Below are positions 1-13,055 of a DNA stretch of 64,000 nt, one piece after another. The stretch's first letter is position 1. Every line of letters starts with the position of its first letter. The stretch lies in the NCBI RefSeq assembly GCF_947623445.1, contig NC_135242.1, positions 6,324,001 to 6,388,000 of the forward strand, written 5' to 3'. Under the pieces are notes generated by a model. The model ran no database searches, was not told the DNA's origin, and worked only from the letters and a program-made list of their open reading frames with translations. The position numbers and the translations under genes are program-made. This DNA is from Clavelina lepadiformis (taxonomy: Eukaryota > Chordata > Ascidiacea > Aplousobranchia > Clavelinidae).

Positions 1-592
1 CTGCCTAATAATTAGATAAAACTATGAGCAAAATATTGGTATAGACATGTAAACTTTTCCCTTGTTTAAAAAGTCTTAATCAATTTTTAATTAATTAGAA
101 TCAAAGGTATTGAAATGCTTACACAAAGGTTACCTATGATGCTAAACACACTAAGTAACAGCTACTATGTTGTTATGTTAATGTTTAACTGAGCTGTGTG
201 TACAACAAACTTCATAACATACAAGTTTGTGGCAAAATTTAACATTGTAAAGCAGTGGAAACAAGAGCCCTGCTGGGCAATACGTTTTGACCTTCACCAG
301 TCTCGCAAAAAACTGGGTAAGCTTTTCGTCAATTTTAATCGTATATCTACTTGGCATTTGAACCCACATATTGCTCAACTTAGGTAGAAATGACAATTAA
401 GACACTAGAATCTCAGTAATTGGCAACACTTAATTTGAGAGCTTGTGAAAGCCAATTTTGCAAAAACCACATTGTGCAAATATCAAACTACCATTACCAA
501 ATAAGGCACAGTAACCACCAGCAAATACTTCCAGTCAATGTCAGGTGAGTACCGGCATTTACAGCTGTTATAGTTACACTGTTGTTATATAC

Positions 593-983
593 CAGGGGTG
601 GGCAAACTGCGGCTCTCCGGCATGTTTTTTGTGGCTCTTCTAGTCGAATCGTAAAATTCCAAAAAAAATGTAAAGGCTACCAAGAGTACCGTTTATGAAC
701 GTTTTTGTCTATTTTTTCTTTATTTAGGCCAGCATTTCGTTTATGACGTAACACTAGACATTGAATCCCACATTGTTTTCAGGTATAGATTCTATACTTA
801 ATGGCAAAGGTTATCAAAGTGCACCTCACCGACATGTTTTTTATGGGTCTTCTAGCTAAAAAGTAATATCCCAAAATGACTACTAATAATATAATAACCA
901 AATTGATTACTGATTTTGCGGCTCGCTGGTGTTTATATTTTTCCGCAATTGACTCTTTCATTGAACAAGTTTGCCCACCCCTG
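593..983. mobile_element. hAT-like MITE, 391 bp, in SDF4 intron
   Basis: The left end CAGGGGTGGGCAAAC and the right end GTTTGCCCACCCCTG (one base off, read as agtttgcccacccctg) form terminal inverted repeats. Perfect 8-bp direct repeats TTATATAC flank it at 585-592 and 984-991. An 8-bp target duplication with CAGGG ends is typical of hAT elements. There is no transposase, so it is non-autonomous. A shorter relative in the opposite orientation lies at 36588-36786. Confidence 0.9.
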
Positions 984-1238
984 TTATATACTAACACTAT
1001 AAGGCACTAAGAAAAGGTGAAAATTTCCTCATGCCTACTTGCTCAAAAGCTCTCACTCAGACTTTACAAACAACATTATTCCACCAATCCCTGCACTCAT
1101 GACACCATTTCAAAATATTCCAGCACTTCCATTAAACCCTTGGCGAAACATACAGCCGACATGGGGCAGGCATGACTACACAACCCTGGGTTGGAAAAAG
1201 CTGCAGTTGGCTAAAACAAAAAGCATGCCTACTTATAC

Positions 1239-2806
1239 CTGAAGCCATTTATCCTTTATGTCTTCGATATCATCTTTTAATTCCTCGGTGACATCAACTT
1301 TTATCTTGTTTGCAAGTTTATTGGCCACATCTCCCCTGAAGGCACAAAAACTTAGCGATTGAGTTTGCATTGTTAGCAATAACTAGTAATACAATAGAAA
1401 TTTCTTATAATGGCACCTTAAGTGTTAAAAAATAAGTTCAGATATATGTGAAACTTTATTTCATATAAATCACTGCACATAAACTCTGGCAAAAAACATT
1501 TTTATTGTATGTTAAGCTAAAGCTGTATGACAGCATATGAGCTAATAATTATGAAACTAAATCACTCCGAAGGTGTTACAGGACTGTCAAATAAATTCAG
1601 GAATAAAAAATTACGTTGCATGATTAAAAGAAAAACTAGAAAAACTTAAATGTTTATATGTAAAATATAGAAATTTTTTTAGCATTGTGGTCGTATAATG
1701 AAATACCATTACAAGTGAGTTCAACTGTATAAGCATTATGGTTATCAAGTAAACAATCTTTTACTTGTCAAATCCTCTCTGTCCAAGAAATTCTGTTAGG
1801 TATTCATTCCATGTAAGATGACCATCATGATCACCGTCCAGTTTGTCAAATTTCTCTTTATTCCCCTGTTTAGCTTCTTTGAAATGCTCTCTTGTTTTCT
1901 GAAGAACCCAAGCTGCCAATTCATCCACATCTAATGTTTTGTCCTTGTTTGCATCAATCCTAAGAAAATTAATTAAATATGACACTAATTAATATATCGG
2001 GTCATAAAGGAAAAATCATTTTATGCTGTTAGTGTAAAAGTAAAAACCCTACGTTTCAAAAATTTTAATCAGCCTGTTTTTCTGTTGTTTCAGCTCATAA
2101 TTGCCATTCTCAAAGTTAGCTATATCTTCACCAAGGAAAACCTCCTTGTGAAAATTTGAGTTTATGTGACCATCTCTGGCAATTTTCACTGCATCCAAGT
2201 GCTTTGGGGGGGCTATGTCCACATCTGGATCATCAAAAACAGCTTCCTTCAAATGTAAAAATACATCTTGATACATAATTGTATAATGTAAGCTTGTAAC
2301 GCAAAAAAATGAAACTAAATTTATAAAATCACCTAATTACAATAACACAGAACCTACATAACAAAGTGCAAGTTAGCTGAAGTGCTAAGTACAGCTCCAG
2401 GAATAAGCCTGCCAACCTCTTTGCATTCAATTGCATGAGAAACAAAGTATGACAAAAATGTGTGCAAACTATAGTGATACAACTTAGCAGTCAGGTCTAA
2501 GTACCTTAATACTCAAATTGGGATCAATCACTTGCACATCAACATCAGCATCATGATCTGCTTTGGGAACTGCAAAACAAAAATTTTTCTAAAATTAATT
2601 CAAATAAACAATAAATATTTCCATTATGTGCGGGTGCCTTGAAGAAAAATACGTGGTTTAGGATGGCAATTCAATTAAGCTTGATGCAACATGATCCAAG
2701 CGATTGACAACTCACCCTTTTTGTCTTTTATCATTAAAATTGATTTAGCATGGCAGTAATACGCAAACAACAAGCAAATTACGAAACTCTTTTGCAATTC
2801 AACCAT
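1239..2806 (-). CDS. SDF4: SDF4/Cab45-like EF-hand calcium-binding protein, 5' part (five exons, 3' end outside window)
   Basis: Exons, read on the minus strand: 2806-2716, 2569-2505, 2246-2053, 1959-1765, 1335-1239. Phases are continuous and give 214 residues. The first exon encodes a signal-peptide-like start (MVELQKSFVICLLFAYYCHA). Later exons contain ARDGHINSNFHKEVFLGED, which matches the Cab45 signature with RDGH and FH(Q/K)EVFLG, then the canonical EF loops DANKDKTLDVDE and DGDHDGHLTWNE, then a segment ending in KDKWLQ, as in Cab45 KDRWYQ. Family knowledge: Cab45 is a soluble Golgi-lumen Ca2+-binding protein of the CREC family that sorts secretory cargo. The remaining EF-hands should lie left of position 1239, but I found no further convincing exon down to position 1, so the last intron exceeds 1.2 kb. 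A MITE sits in that intron. Orthology is fairly secure; it is less likely another CREC member (calumenin, reticulocalbin), because the RDGH-FHKEVFLG block is Cab45-specific to my knowledge. Confidence 0.85.
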
Positions 2807-3620
2807 ATTTTACAGGTCACTATTCTGGAGATATGAAAGCTGATGAAGACAAAACACAGGCGAAATTCCAAACTTTTTTGGAATCTATGGTGCATAAGTG
2901 CACAACCACAGTGGACTGCGTGGCATTTCTACACAAAACTTCAGCTAATAAAACTGCAAGGTCATTTTGTTGTGGATTTCTGCACTAGACCCAAAAAACA
3001 CTTGATTTAGGAACTTTTACAAAATTGCTTGCCACGCTTGGCACGTGTGCCATACTAAACGCAAATCATCATAATAAATTACACTTTAATGTGCTTGGAC
3101 CCCAACTGAAAAGTTTGCTTTTAGTGCACTGGATAATTGCGCCATTAAATGTTTCAACTTTCTGCGCTGGAAAAATCCGATGCTTCATAGGCTTACAATC
3201 TTTTCAAACAGGGACTGAAATAAGACGTAATGTCTTCATGAGGCCAATTAAAATAGTCAAAAAGGGGGGAATCCCAATAATGTGGCTTCAAACAAGCGCA
3301 ACGTAGGTGCCACGCAGACGAGGTTGAGACAGTTCGATTACGTTCCAAATAACCGCAAATAACCGCAAATTACGTCAAATGTCTTACTTTTTAAAGACTG
3401 CAGATTGTTAAAATTTGGCACAGGTATATAAACAAACTTTACTTTAAGGATTTTAGTCAGAAAACTTAAGGTGCTTAGTGCTTACATACTGGAGGCGATT
3501 CATTTGCGATGACTTGCGTTGCAATGACATGTGACTTTATCTAACACATCGCAAACAATCGCACCAAAACAAACATGTTTGTTTTTATCGCATCACCACT
3601 TACGATTCAAGGTAGCCTTG

Positions 3621-3652
3621 TGACTGACTGACCGACTGACCGACTGACCAAC
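3621..3652. repeat. Short tandem repeat, GACTGACC units
   Basis: The sequence reads as about four consecutive 8-base units of GACTGACC with small changes, ending in gaccaactgg. It is a minor simple repeat with no coding or regulatory meaning I can defend. Confidence 0.7.
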
Positions 3653-5746
3653 TGGTAATCAGTGTTGTATTGACACGAGCCTCGTTTTTATGATCACTCA
3701 AGTCAAAGTCAAAATGACTGGAATCACGTTATGATCATTGTGAGGGCAGGAAAGACAACTTTATGTAACAAAATTGGATATTTTTCCAAAGAATTACAAC
3801 TCTCTACAAAGTTTATCAAGCAGACTAATTGACCAATTTCTCGACAGCCAAAACGTTATGCTAGGGCGAATCAGGACCTTTGAATCAGACCTCTCTCTAG
3901 ACCTTTTATCAGTGTACAGTGAAGTAAGTTTGTGACGATTACGTCACGACTCACGAGTTGTTTTGAGATGTTTGGAATTTAATTTGGGATATTGTAATTC
4001 AGTTGTTTACCAGACTTGAGTTTTCCTTAATGACGTCAGATAATTTCCTCGCTTGAACTGATTTGCCACATATAAATACCGTTGTAATGTTTACCATCTT
4101 TCCTTTTTTATGTGATCGATTTCACTGGTTACTACAGCGCTATCTAACATTCAGTAAGCTCTGCCCGAAGGCAAAAGCCTTTGTGTTATAATAAATAAAA
4201 ATGGGAACTTTATAATTTAGTAATTTGTATAGACAGAATCAAGCAACTAACAGCATAGTCACGCAAATTTGAGAAATGAGAACTCATCCATCGAAGCAGA
4301 AGTAAAACAAGTTATCAACCATCAATCGTCCTCGCTCATATTCAAACAATAACCGCCAGCATTCGCGGTCTTTATGACAGATAAGTTCGTTGTGTAATAC
4401 TTCACACGAGTAGTGCACAAGCGAATTATTTCTTTGTCATAAGTTAAATAAACCTTTGTTGTCCCGAAAATGAGCCTGGGATAAAATTTAGTTGTACAAA
4501 TCCGGACAATTTACGATATTCTACCTAGACTGGTTTAATAGCAGACTATAAAAGAAAATAACAAAATACAGCGTAGACTGAACATCGTAAAAAAGCACTA
4601 AAGAAATAGGAATAGAACTCAATAAAACGTAACCTATATTAGCTATATATATCATCACAACAAAGAAAAAAGGCAAAATTCCATCGCCTAAAGTACAGTA
4701 ATAGCAGATGGGAATTTTTTTTATCTCGGAAATGGTCGGAATAAACAAAAATTGGAATGCAAAATATAAAAAAGTTACTAGGCCTATATGACCAGACCAA
4801 GCAATGACCATTTTTTCTACAAATAAAATCAATGCTATTTGCAGCAAGACTGTCTCATTTTCTACTAACTTAGATTTTTAATGTTTAGTCTAATTAAGAT
4901 GGTGCATTTATCCTGTTTTTTTGCATATACAGTACAATACAACTCAGACACATGGACAATCAACAAAAAATAGCTGAATGAATGAACGCTTTCCAGATGT
5001 AAGCTTTGCGTAGTATGCAAAAGATAACATAGACATTATAACAGCTAGGAAAACTAACGAAGACCCACCAATTTAATCAAACATGAAGTTTGCTAAAATA
5101 TATTAGGGGCAGGACAAGACAACTTAAATTCACTAGACAAATGCTTCATAAAAGAAAAATTAGAATAAGTTTCCCTCTCACCGTAAAGTTCAATGAAAAA
5201 TAAAGCTCCCGGAAACCAAAAACTGGCATATAAGTTTTGAAATGTTTCATCACAAACCAAAACGTCTTAAAAAATAAGAATACTTATTCAGAGCGGATTT
5301 ATAAACATTATGATTGTGAAATTCACGTTTTCAAAAGAATCAGTTGAAACCCGGAACCAAACCTGACAATTGAAGAAGAAACCATTTAATCATTTATTGA
5401 TTAATATTTCAAAAGAATATTATTTCTTGTTTAATCAATACTTTTCTCATTGGAATTGATTTTGTAAAGATCAAATTCATGTTGAAATAGCTTTCGCAAT
5501 AGGAACAAACTAAGCCCTTTTTTGATGATGACATTCGTCCATCGCAAGCGATGATGCTTCAACGTCACAGAAAGTGCTACCTGCCAGAAAAAAAACGTCT
5601 TTGGTTTATTGATGTTGTAAACATAAATGATACAGAGTACCGTCATTATTAACACCTGATGAATAAATCACTTCAAATTTGCTCCAGAAGTATAGAAACA
5701 TAAGGAACAAACTACCCCTGTGAATAAAAGCTATTATATGTATACT

Positions 5747-6089
5747 CAGGGTTGCCATCAGTCTCAACTCAAAAATAAGGACGACTAGAAAATGAACGAG
5801 GAATACCACCTTAAACAGTGTACAACAAGAGAAAGCAACCAATGTTCCTAAAAAAAAACAAAAAAAAACAAGACACTATCTGCATGTTCATAATTTTGGT
5901 ATCTCTTTGGTACAAAATGGTATCGTAAAGGTGACAAAATAAGGACAAAAGTGCCCACCTCCGCCCTAAAAATAAGGACGAAAGTGAAAATAAGGACATT
6001 TCTTAGAAATAAGGACAAACATATTTTCTAAGACACGGACCTTTAAAATAAGGACAAATCTTATAAATAAGGACGGTATGGCAACCCTG
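5747..6089. mobile_element. hAT-like MITE, CAGGGTTGCCAT family, copy 1 (343 bp)
   Basis: The ends CAGGGTTGCCAT and ATGGCAACCCTG are inverted repeats. Perfect 8-bp duplications TGTATACT flank it at 5739-5746 and 6090-6097. The interior repeats the motif aaataaggac many times, especially at the right side. A related copy lies at 8963-9257. No coding capacity for a transposase is present. Confidence 0.92.
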
Positions 6090-8962
6090 TGTATACTATT
6101 GTATATGAGCCTACATATTGCCTATCACTGGAAAAACTTAAATTCAAAAGAAAAGACCTGAGCTTTAAAAAGATGGCTACTTTGTGCGTCTGCAGTCTGC
6201 ACACACCGCGTTACATCCCTCGCTATAGGTTACATCACTGATTTGTAGACGACGTATCAATAGAATATGTCAACATGAGATTTGAATGACTTAGCCCTAT
6301 CCTATACCGTATGTTCACAGCTTCTTTTATAATATATTTGGGCTCATAGCATCATGAAAACTTCATTAGGTTATATTTGATTAATGCCTATAGGAATAAA
6401 ACAGCCAAAATAAGATCTGTATGTTTATTTATAGCTTTGCCTTTAAGGAACAAATGGAAGCAGTGCAAATTTAGCGATCATGAAACCGTAAATTACATAG
6501 AAAATGTTTTTCACTCCAGAAATAATGACACACCATGGCAAATCAATTTGTCACAAAATTCTATCGATCGCAAAGTTTCATGACTGCGTTTGAAGACGGC
6601 TTCGGCCAGCCAGCATGCTGAATCACGAAAGGCCGTTATAAAAGCGTACACACAATACGCCTTTTCCATATACGGCGTATTTGCTTGCCATATATGGTAA
6701 CGAAGCGCATTGTCGTTCAGTGGGCGAGAAACCGATTCAAAATTTTACAACCAGCTTTGTCGGACTGCTTAAACATTATTCGTAGGCTACTAGCTTTCGC
6801 ATTGTCAGTCATTAAGAAAGTAAGAGGTCTTATTTGCAAGCTAATACATTTGTTAGAAAGATAAATGATTGCTATTGGTTTACCTGAGCGTTGTTTGATC
6901 GTAGCCTACTCTTCGTTACTTTGTGTATAACCGCTTTGTTTCGTTCCCCGTGTAAGGTTGTTAACATTGTGTTGCTTTTACTACATGGTTAGAATTCGGT
7001 ACCGTACATTCTTTCTATTATTCAAAAGTGTTTTGTTTTGTAATTGGTATTACGATGAATAGGCACGGTTACGTAATTTAGCTTTTTTATCTTCTGGCAT
7101 GTGGTACGGTAGCCAATACGAGCGATTGTTTGCGATATACTGTAGCTTGTTGTTGAAATCTATTACCGTGACGGTAGTAGTTTTCATCAAAGGCGGAAAC
7201 TGCTCCCGCAGTTGCCAGTTTGCTTTGCTAGTTGTTTTACGAGGAATGGAACGACAACTGCATCAGCAATTTTATTACGTTTTCACGGTATCAGTTCACG
7301 GTTCACAAGCTTGTTTTGAATAGTTGAATAGGATTTGACGTATCCGTTGTCACTTGTCACAATTAAAATTTGCTTAATTTTAAAGTTTTGAGCTTTTATA
7401 TTTTGGCCATCCATGTAAAAAATGACCAAATCAGGCATTAAGTAGTTCGTTTAGTGGGTGTACGCTCAAGTTATAGTTTTCCATAAAGTATAATTAATCG
7501 TTTATAATCCAGCACCAAAGGCAAAACGAGATTAGTTTATCTCAGAATATGAGCAGTAAATGTTGGAGGTAAATAACCTTGACTTGACAGCGGCAACAAG
7601 CGTGTTCTCACTGGTGTTTCAGTTGCACGGTATGTTATTTGAAGTATACTGTTAACAGATGTGAAGTTATTGAAATAATAATGCCAATAGAAAAATACTA
7701 AATAGTTTTAAAAGCTATAGCCGGCCGACAAAATTATCACCTTGGGTTTAAAATACTGCATATATTTGCGCGAATTGGTGGTTTGTGGTCTGCTTACTTT
7801 CTTGCATTAACGCCATGGTTTTAGTCAGCTAAGATGTTTGTCCGATTCTATAGCTTTTACGCTATATCTACCCGTTTGGCAGGCATCCGTTCTTTGTTTA
7901 ATTTCTCTGTTGGCTCAAACGTTGTCATAAATCAAGGCAAGTTTTACCATGAGTTGCCATATACTGACTATACGCAAATAGTAATTAATGTAACAAATCA
8001 CAGGACACAGATGGCGTGACGTGTTGCAAAATTGTCAAAACCGGAAATCCCATATGATGAATAAATGTTTTGTCCATTAGTTTGAAAAACCATTACGTTT
8101 CGTTTTGCGCACGATAAATGCGCCTTTTGTTTACTTTCTCTTAAACTTTTATGGATGCTTTATATACCAGAAACTGGAAATCCTGCTTTAAATCAAAAGA
8201 AAAGTGTTGCAACTGAAAAGGAAGACAAACAAGAACAATAAACATTTAAAGACCAGTCTGCTAGTGATATTGAATTTTTTTTTAATCGAAGTAGCATTTG
8301 GTAAAACGATGAGATAGTATAGCCTACATAAAAACATATAGTTGTTTATTGTTATCTTTTACGTTTGTAATATTATGAGCTTTGCAAGGAGATTGGTTTT
8401 CCTTTTCTGTTTGCATTTAATCTTGACAAAAGTTCTAAAATGTTATTCATTAGTTGCTTCATTCGATTCCAGCTTTGCTATAAAGCAAATTTTAAACGAA
8501 CTTACAAGCCTATTAGTGCAACGATTCCATTTTATGTCTCGTTAAAATGTCAACTAGGTGTTGTCGTCAGAGCTAATGGCCCATACTTGCCCGCTATTTA
8601 TCGTGCGCTAACAAGGCAAAGCTTACCAAGCAATTTTGAAAATTTCTTGCGATTCTGTACAACTACTGTTGCCACTGTAGTTTTTGTGGCCGATCCAAAT
8701 ACTTGCAGCCTACGTTTAAAGGGAGCATTGATGTATTTACCCATGTTGTTTTATTTTTGGCCGTGCGATTACTGGGACATTAATCTTTCTCCACAAACGG
8801 TCAGATGGAACAAGGGAGTTTCCGTCATCTAGTTTCTTTGCTTTGCAGTTACCTCCGGTTATTGGCGTTTACTCTCGGATGTTTACCTAATTACCATGCC
8901 TATATACTTGTAACGCTACCTAATCAGATATTTAACGAGCAATGTAGTACAAAGTTTATAGG

Positions 8963-9257
8963 CAAGGTTGCCATCGGTCTGGACTCAAAAATAAGGACAA
9001 ACAGGAAACAAAAGAAGAATACTACCTTAAACACTGCACAACAGGAGAAGGCAATCAATGTTCCAAAAATGATAAAACGAGATACTATTTGCATGTTCTC
9101 AATTTTTGTATCTCTTTGGTACAAAATGGTATACTGAAGGTGTCAAAATGCCCAAAATACGAAACTCTGCCCTAAAAATAAGACGAAAATAAGGACGCAA
9201 GTGAAAATAAGGACATTTCTTAAAAATCTTAAAAATAAGGACGGTATGGCAACCCTG
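8963..9257. mobile_element. hAT-like MITE, CAGGGTTGCCAT family, copy 2 (295 bp)
   Basis: The left end reads CAAGGTTGCCAT (one change from copy 1) and the right end ATGGCAACCCTG. Perfect 8-bp duplications TTTATAGG flank it at 8955-8962 and 9258-9265. The interior shares with copy 1 the block around caatgttcc, the segment tctctttggtacaaaatgg and the aaataaggac modules. It is in the same orientation as copy 1, about 3.2 kb away, with a different target site, so the two are independent insertions rather than a local duplication. Confidence 0.92.
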
Positions 9258-9961
9258 TTTATAGGCCTATTTGCTTTTTTCATCGTCCGTTTGTGATGTA
9301 GTTTTGGTTTTCAACGGTTAACAGAAACTTGTGTTTGGTAAATTGTTCTTCGAAACAGTATTGTTAATAATGTTATAATATAAACTTACCCAAATTTTTA
9401 GGTCATATATTTGTTTTGTAAACGCAAGTTTTTATTTGTTTCGTTTTGTTACCAAAAATTGAGCAGCTGTTGTCCACATTGACAGTTGTTTACGTATAAC
9501 AAAATTCAAAAACACTTTCATTTTAAAACGCTATTTAAAGCCATATTTAATCGACTAACAACGGTTTGTTTCATTTAACCAAATTTAGTGTTAGTCACGC
9601 TTGTGCCCACGCATTACTTGATGAGCAAGAGCAGTGGTGTATCTTGAGTAAATGGTTTTGAGACCCTAAGAATTCAGTGGTGTTGTAGCCAATTCAAATT
9701 CAGTTAGCAATAATCTTGTGCTATTGATCGGAATTTGCATCGTCTTTGTGTTTAGGTTACCACAGCAGCAAGGGAAACTGAGACATGTCGTCTTAGCTTA
9801 ACATCGAAAAGTTTTACCGAGTTGATAGAAACGTTGCTGCTAATCTGGCGAGTGTCCAATAAAACCTTAAATGGCTTAAATAAACTTTTTGCATACCCGT
9901 TCTGCTAACCTAACCGCCTATCTTTAACAGCGGGCTACGTGACCTCCTTATGGTGAAATAG

Positions 9962-10170
9962 TTTATTCGTTTCATTTCTTTTCTTGGCTACACTATTATT
10001 AACGTTAGGATTAATCGTTAATGACTTGTAAGAACCATTTGAGTGATTATGTTTGCCGTTTGGTCATGCCGATCCTGATTAAGCTGGGGATTCATAATTT
10101 GCAAACTATAGGTTATCTGTATGTAAGCCTCCCTGGGGAAAAAGGCTAGTGCTATTAACCTATTTTTGAC
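9962..10170. repeat. Diverged direct duplication, copy 1
   Basis: This stretch aligns by eye with 10716-10927: tcttggcta-c-ctatta, then taatcgttaatga versus gatcgtttatga, then gaaccatttgagtg versus gaaccgttcatgtg, then ttatgtttg, gcatgccgat versus gcatgtcgaa, and agtgct(a/g)ttaac at the end. It is too diverged for a recent event and I see no transposon ends. Read in one frame it resembles the other copy's peptide but with stops. Confidence 0.65.
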
Positions 10171-10715
10171 CTGCAATCATGTTCATTGTGTTTACCAAAG
10201 CGCCTAATAACTTTAATTTCCGTTTATCGTGATCATGTAAGTATAATTCCAATGATCGTTTAGTTGTTCAAAATTTATTTAAACACAAACCTATAGCCTA
10301 AACATTAAACCAACAACCCCGTAAAAACGATAAAGAGGTAGATTCTAAAAAAAGTATAGCCTTTACATGTATGTGCTTAATTATTAATTTGAAATTTGCC
10401 TGGAAGTGAAACGCAAGCTAGCCTACCATAGACTTATTAATTCAACAGACGCTTTCAGATCGAGATAAGAACGCATTCCTGTGATTTGCTTAGTTACCCC
10501 AGTTGATTTTGTTGTCTATTAACAAACTTTTGTGTGCACACTGCACCGCCGAGGGCGAGAATTATGAACAATGTCTTGTATAGTTGTGCTTTCCCTAGAA
10601 GCTGTATTAAGTATTTTGTGTATCACCAATTGGTGATTCGGTGACTTGTGTGCAGGATTGCGCCTTAACCACTTACGTACTATATATGGCTTTTGTTTCA
10701 GTGAAATATGATTAC

Positions 10716-10927
10716 ATAATGATGATTTTGTTTCTATTCTTGGCTATGCTATTACTAACGGTAGAAGCGATCGTTTATGATTTGGAAGAACCGTTCATGT
10801 GGTTATGTTTGGGCATGTCGAATTGTCGACGCACATTAAACTGAGACTTCATCATTTGTAAAGTAGGGTTTTTGTACTAGCCTTTCTTGGAAAAAAATAC
10901 TAGGCTTACTAGTGCTGTTAACTTGCC
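10716..10927. repeat. Diverged direct duplication, copy 2
   Basis: Counterpart of 9962-10170, about 750 bp downstream in the same orientation. Part of it is open in one frame (FLAMLLLTVEAIVYDLEEPF and on to a stop near 10844), whereas the matching frame in copy 1 is interrupted. Whether either copy descends from a coding exon or a degraded mobile element cannot be decided from the window. Confidence 0.65.
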
Positions 10928-13055
10928 CTCATATGCAGTAAACAGAGTTTGAGTTATGTTAGTCTTTGGACTTTTATCAAAGCAAATGTTTATAGAGCGA
11001 TTTACATTGCAATGCGAGCGCAAATATTCGTACTTCGGCGCTTTCCCGCAGATTGGACGGTGGACGTCGGTCGGTTGATGTTCTGTCATTCAAACTAATT
11101 GGTTATATGCCAAATCTATGGCTTTCTGTGAGCATGATAAAGTGGCCGATAGTTTTATGCAATGCTCACGTTTTCATACGCTTTAGGCAACTAAGAGATT
11201 AGAAGGGGTCAGGTTAGATTAGCCTACGGTAAATATCTGGGTGGTCGATAATGCTATATTTATACAGTAGTCAACTTCCGGGTGTATTGGTAATTGTTGA
11301 GGGCAGTTCGACTAAGTTACGCATATCCACTATTGATGCAGTAAAAAAGCCATTCAAGATCCGTGTATCGAAGTAGGCAAAAAGAACCTGCATAGAAATT
11401 GTGTTGTAACAGAAACACCATGGATCTTAAGCCTCCGATTTTTATGTTGAAAGAGCGCCGCTGTTAAAGCTTTTTTTATTGTTATTGACAGAGCCACCAC
11501 GCGTGTCAATGACCGCCTTATAGACCTACGATCGACAAGTGACCTGGCTAGAACGATACACTATTTGGAACCGGCCGCAGCAAACGCCGCATTAAGATGC
11601 AATCAACTGTGTAAATATTTCTGCGATTTTGGGCGTGGCGTACTTCTTAGGTCTTAGAACGAGTGGCAACTTTTGTGTATTAATATAATGCAGTGACAAA
11701 TCTGGAAGATTAAAATGACATACATACAGTGTTTGACTCAAGAGTCCACGAGTAGTTCACGATCTAGACCTGTATGTTTTTTCGAGAATAGTATTGCGCA
11801 CGACCAGCGTAAGCGCGGTTTTCAGTTCAGTTGTGCGGATAGTGTGTGCGTACCACACTGTATAAGGAAGTGATGTTTAATTACATCACCGCACGCTTCA
11901 AGGAAGTAACTTGTTTATGCTGAAGCATTCTGTATTATTACCTAGACCTCGCCCTGGTTTGTTTAATACATTGGTTTTTGAAGACTTGGTTTAGTCTACT
12001 ATGCACTTTTGGTGGAGCAGAAAGACAGTTACACGTTTTTAGTTCATGATGATTATGTGCGAATTATGGTTTTCTGCTCAGCATACTGACAGAACGAGAC
12101 TGTTTGTCAGACTGTAGACTTTGATGACCATGCTCAAAGCCCCTTGCTATCCCACACTATTATGAATCTTTGTTTTTTATGAATTGCTTGGAATTTTCTG
12201 TAAAACGTAAATAATTCTCTCTCCCTGTGCAAAATCTGTTTAAATTTTACAATAGATGGTATTTTGTTTATAAAGCAGCCGATAGTTTTGAATGAACTCA
12301 TGCATCTAAAAAAAACGGTGGTTTATAATCTAAAGAGGGAAAGGCGCAGATGGGGGAAAGATGTGTCCTCAGGCGCAGCCATATGAGTAAACTACTGTGG
12401 TGCTTTTACGATAGAAAGTTAACATAGTCAGCAAATCCAGAAAACATGCCTCGGATGGCCAACTTTGCTATAGATCACATCGCGTCTTTAATGTTTGCAC
12501 TTTTGATTTATTTTGAAAAGTCGCCCAGGGAGCGTCGACCCGTAGGCCATTTACCATATATAAAACTATAATTTCAAAATAAAACTTACTGACGCTTCTA
12601 ACGAAGTTGATTAGGCAAAATCTTCCCTGCACAATTCTTTTCCAAAATAAACCAAGTTGTGCAGACATGCTTTTTTGACATGATTTGCATGTATAGTCGG
12701 TTATTTGTAATCTTGTTCCATGGGTGATTTTCCTCCAAAAAACAGCAAATTTTCCAATTTGGATCGTGGTCAGTTGGTATTATCGCTCTGGGGCAAGTTT
12801 GTAAAGTTGCATTTTTTGCCCGAAATTGTCCATTTTAATGATGTATTTATTAATCAAACTCTAATACTGTCTATATATAATTCGCAATCTTTTTTCAGAA
12901 AAAATTTTCACAAAATCAATTTCTTTTTATCCAATTGTTATGACTGAATTTGTAACTTTGAATTAATCCATTTAACATTTTGTTACTTTAACTAGAACTA
13001 ATTGTGAATGTTTTGGGAATTCCTGTAATACGTATTCAAAAAAAAATTCTAGAAG

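Larger units (their letters stand above)
2807..13055. other. Gene-poor interval between divergent SDF4 and plastin genes
   Basis: About 10.2 kb in which I see no supportable coding exon. It holds two MITEs of one family (5747-6089 and 8963-9257), a diverged direct duplication (about 9962-10170 and 10716-10927), a small GACTGACC tandem run near 3621-3652 and a doubled aaataaccgc near 3346-3371. Both flanking genes are transcribed away from it, so their promoters must lie at its two ends. I can point to no specific control element. Confidence 0.6.

Noticed and set aside
1..592. Search for the remaining SDF4 exons
   Set aside because: No minus-strand segment encodes the expected third to sixth EF-hands; they presumably lie beyond the left edge.
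4521..4847. Hydrophobic 108-residue open frame on the minus strand
   Set aside because: Hydrophobic low-complexity translation is expected from AT-rich DNA; no splice context, family motif or gene neighbour supports it.
8440..8832. 130-residue open frame on the plus strand next to a MITE
   Set aside because: No domain recognised and no promoter or splice context; frames of this length occur by chance in 64 kb of six-frame sequence.
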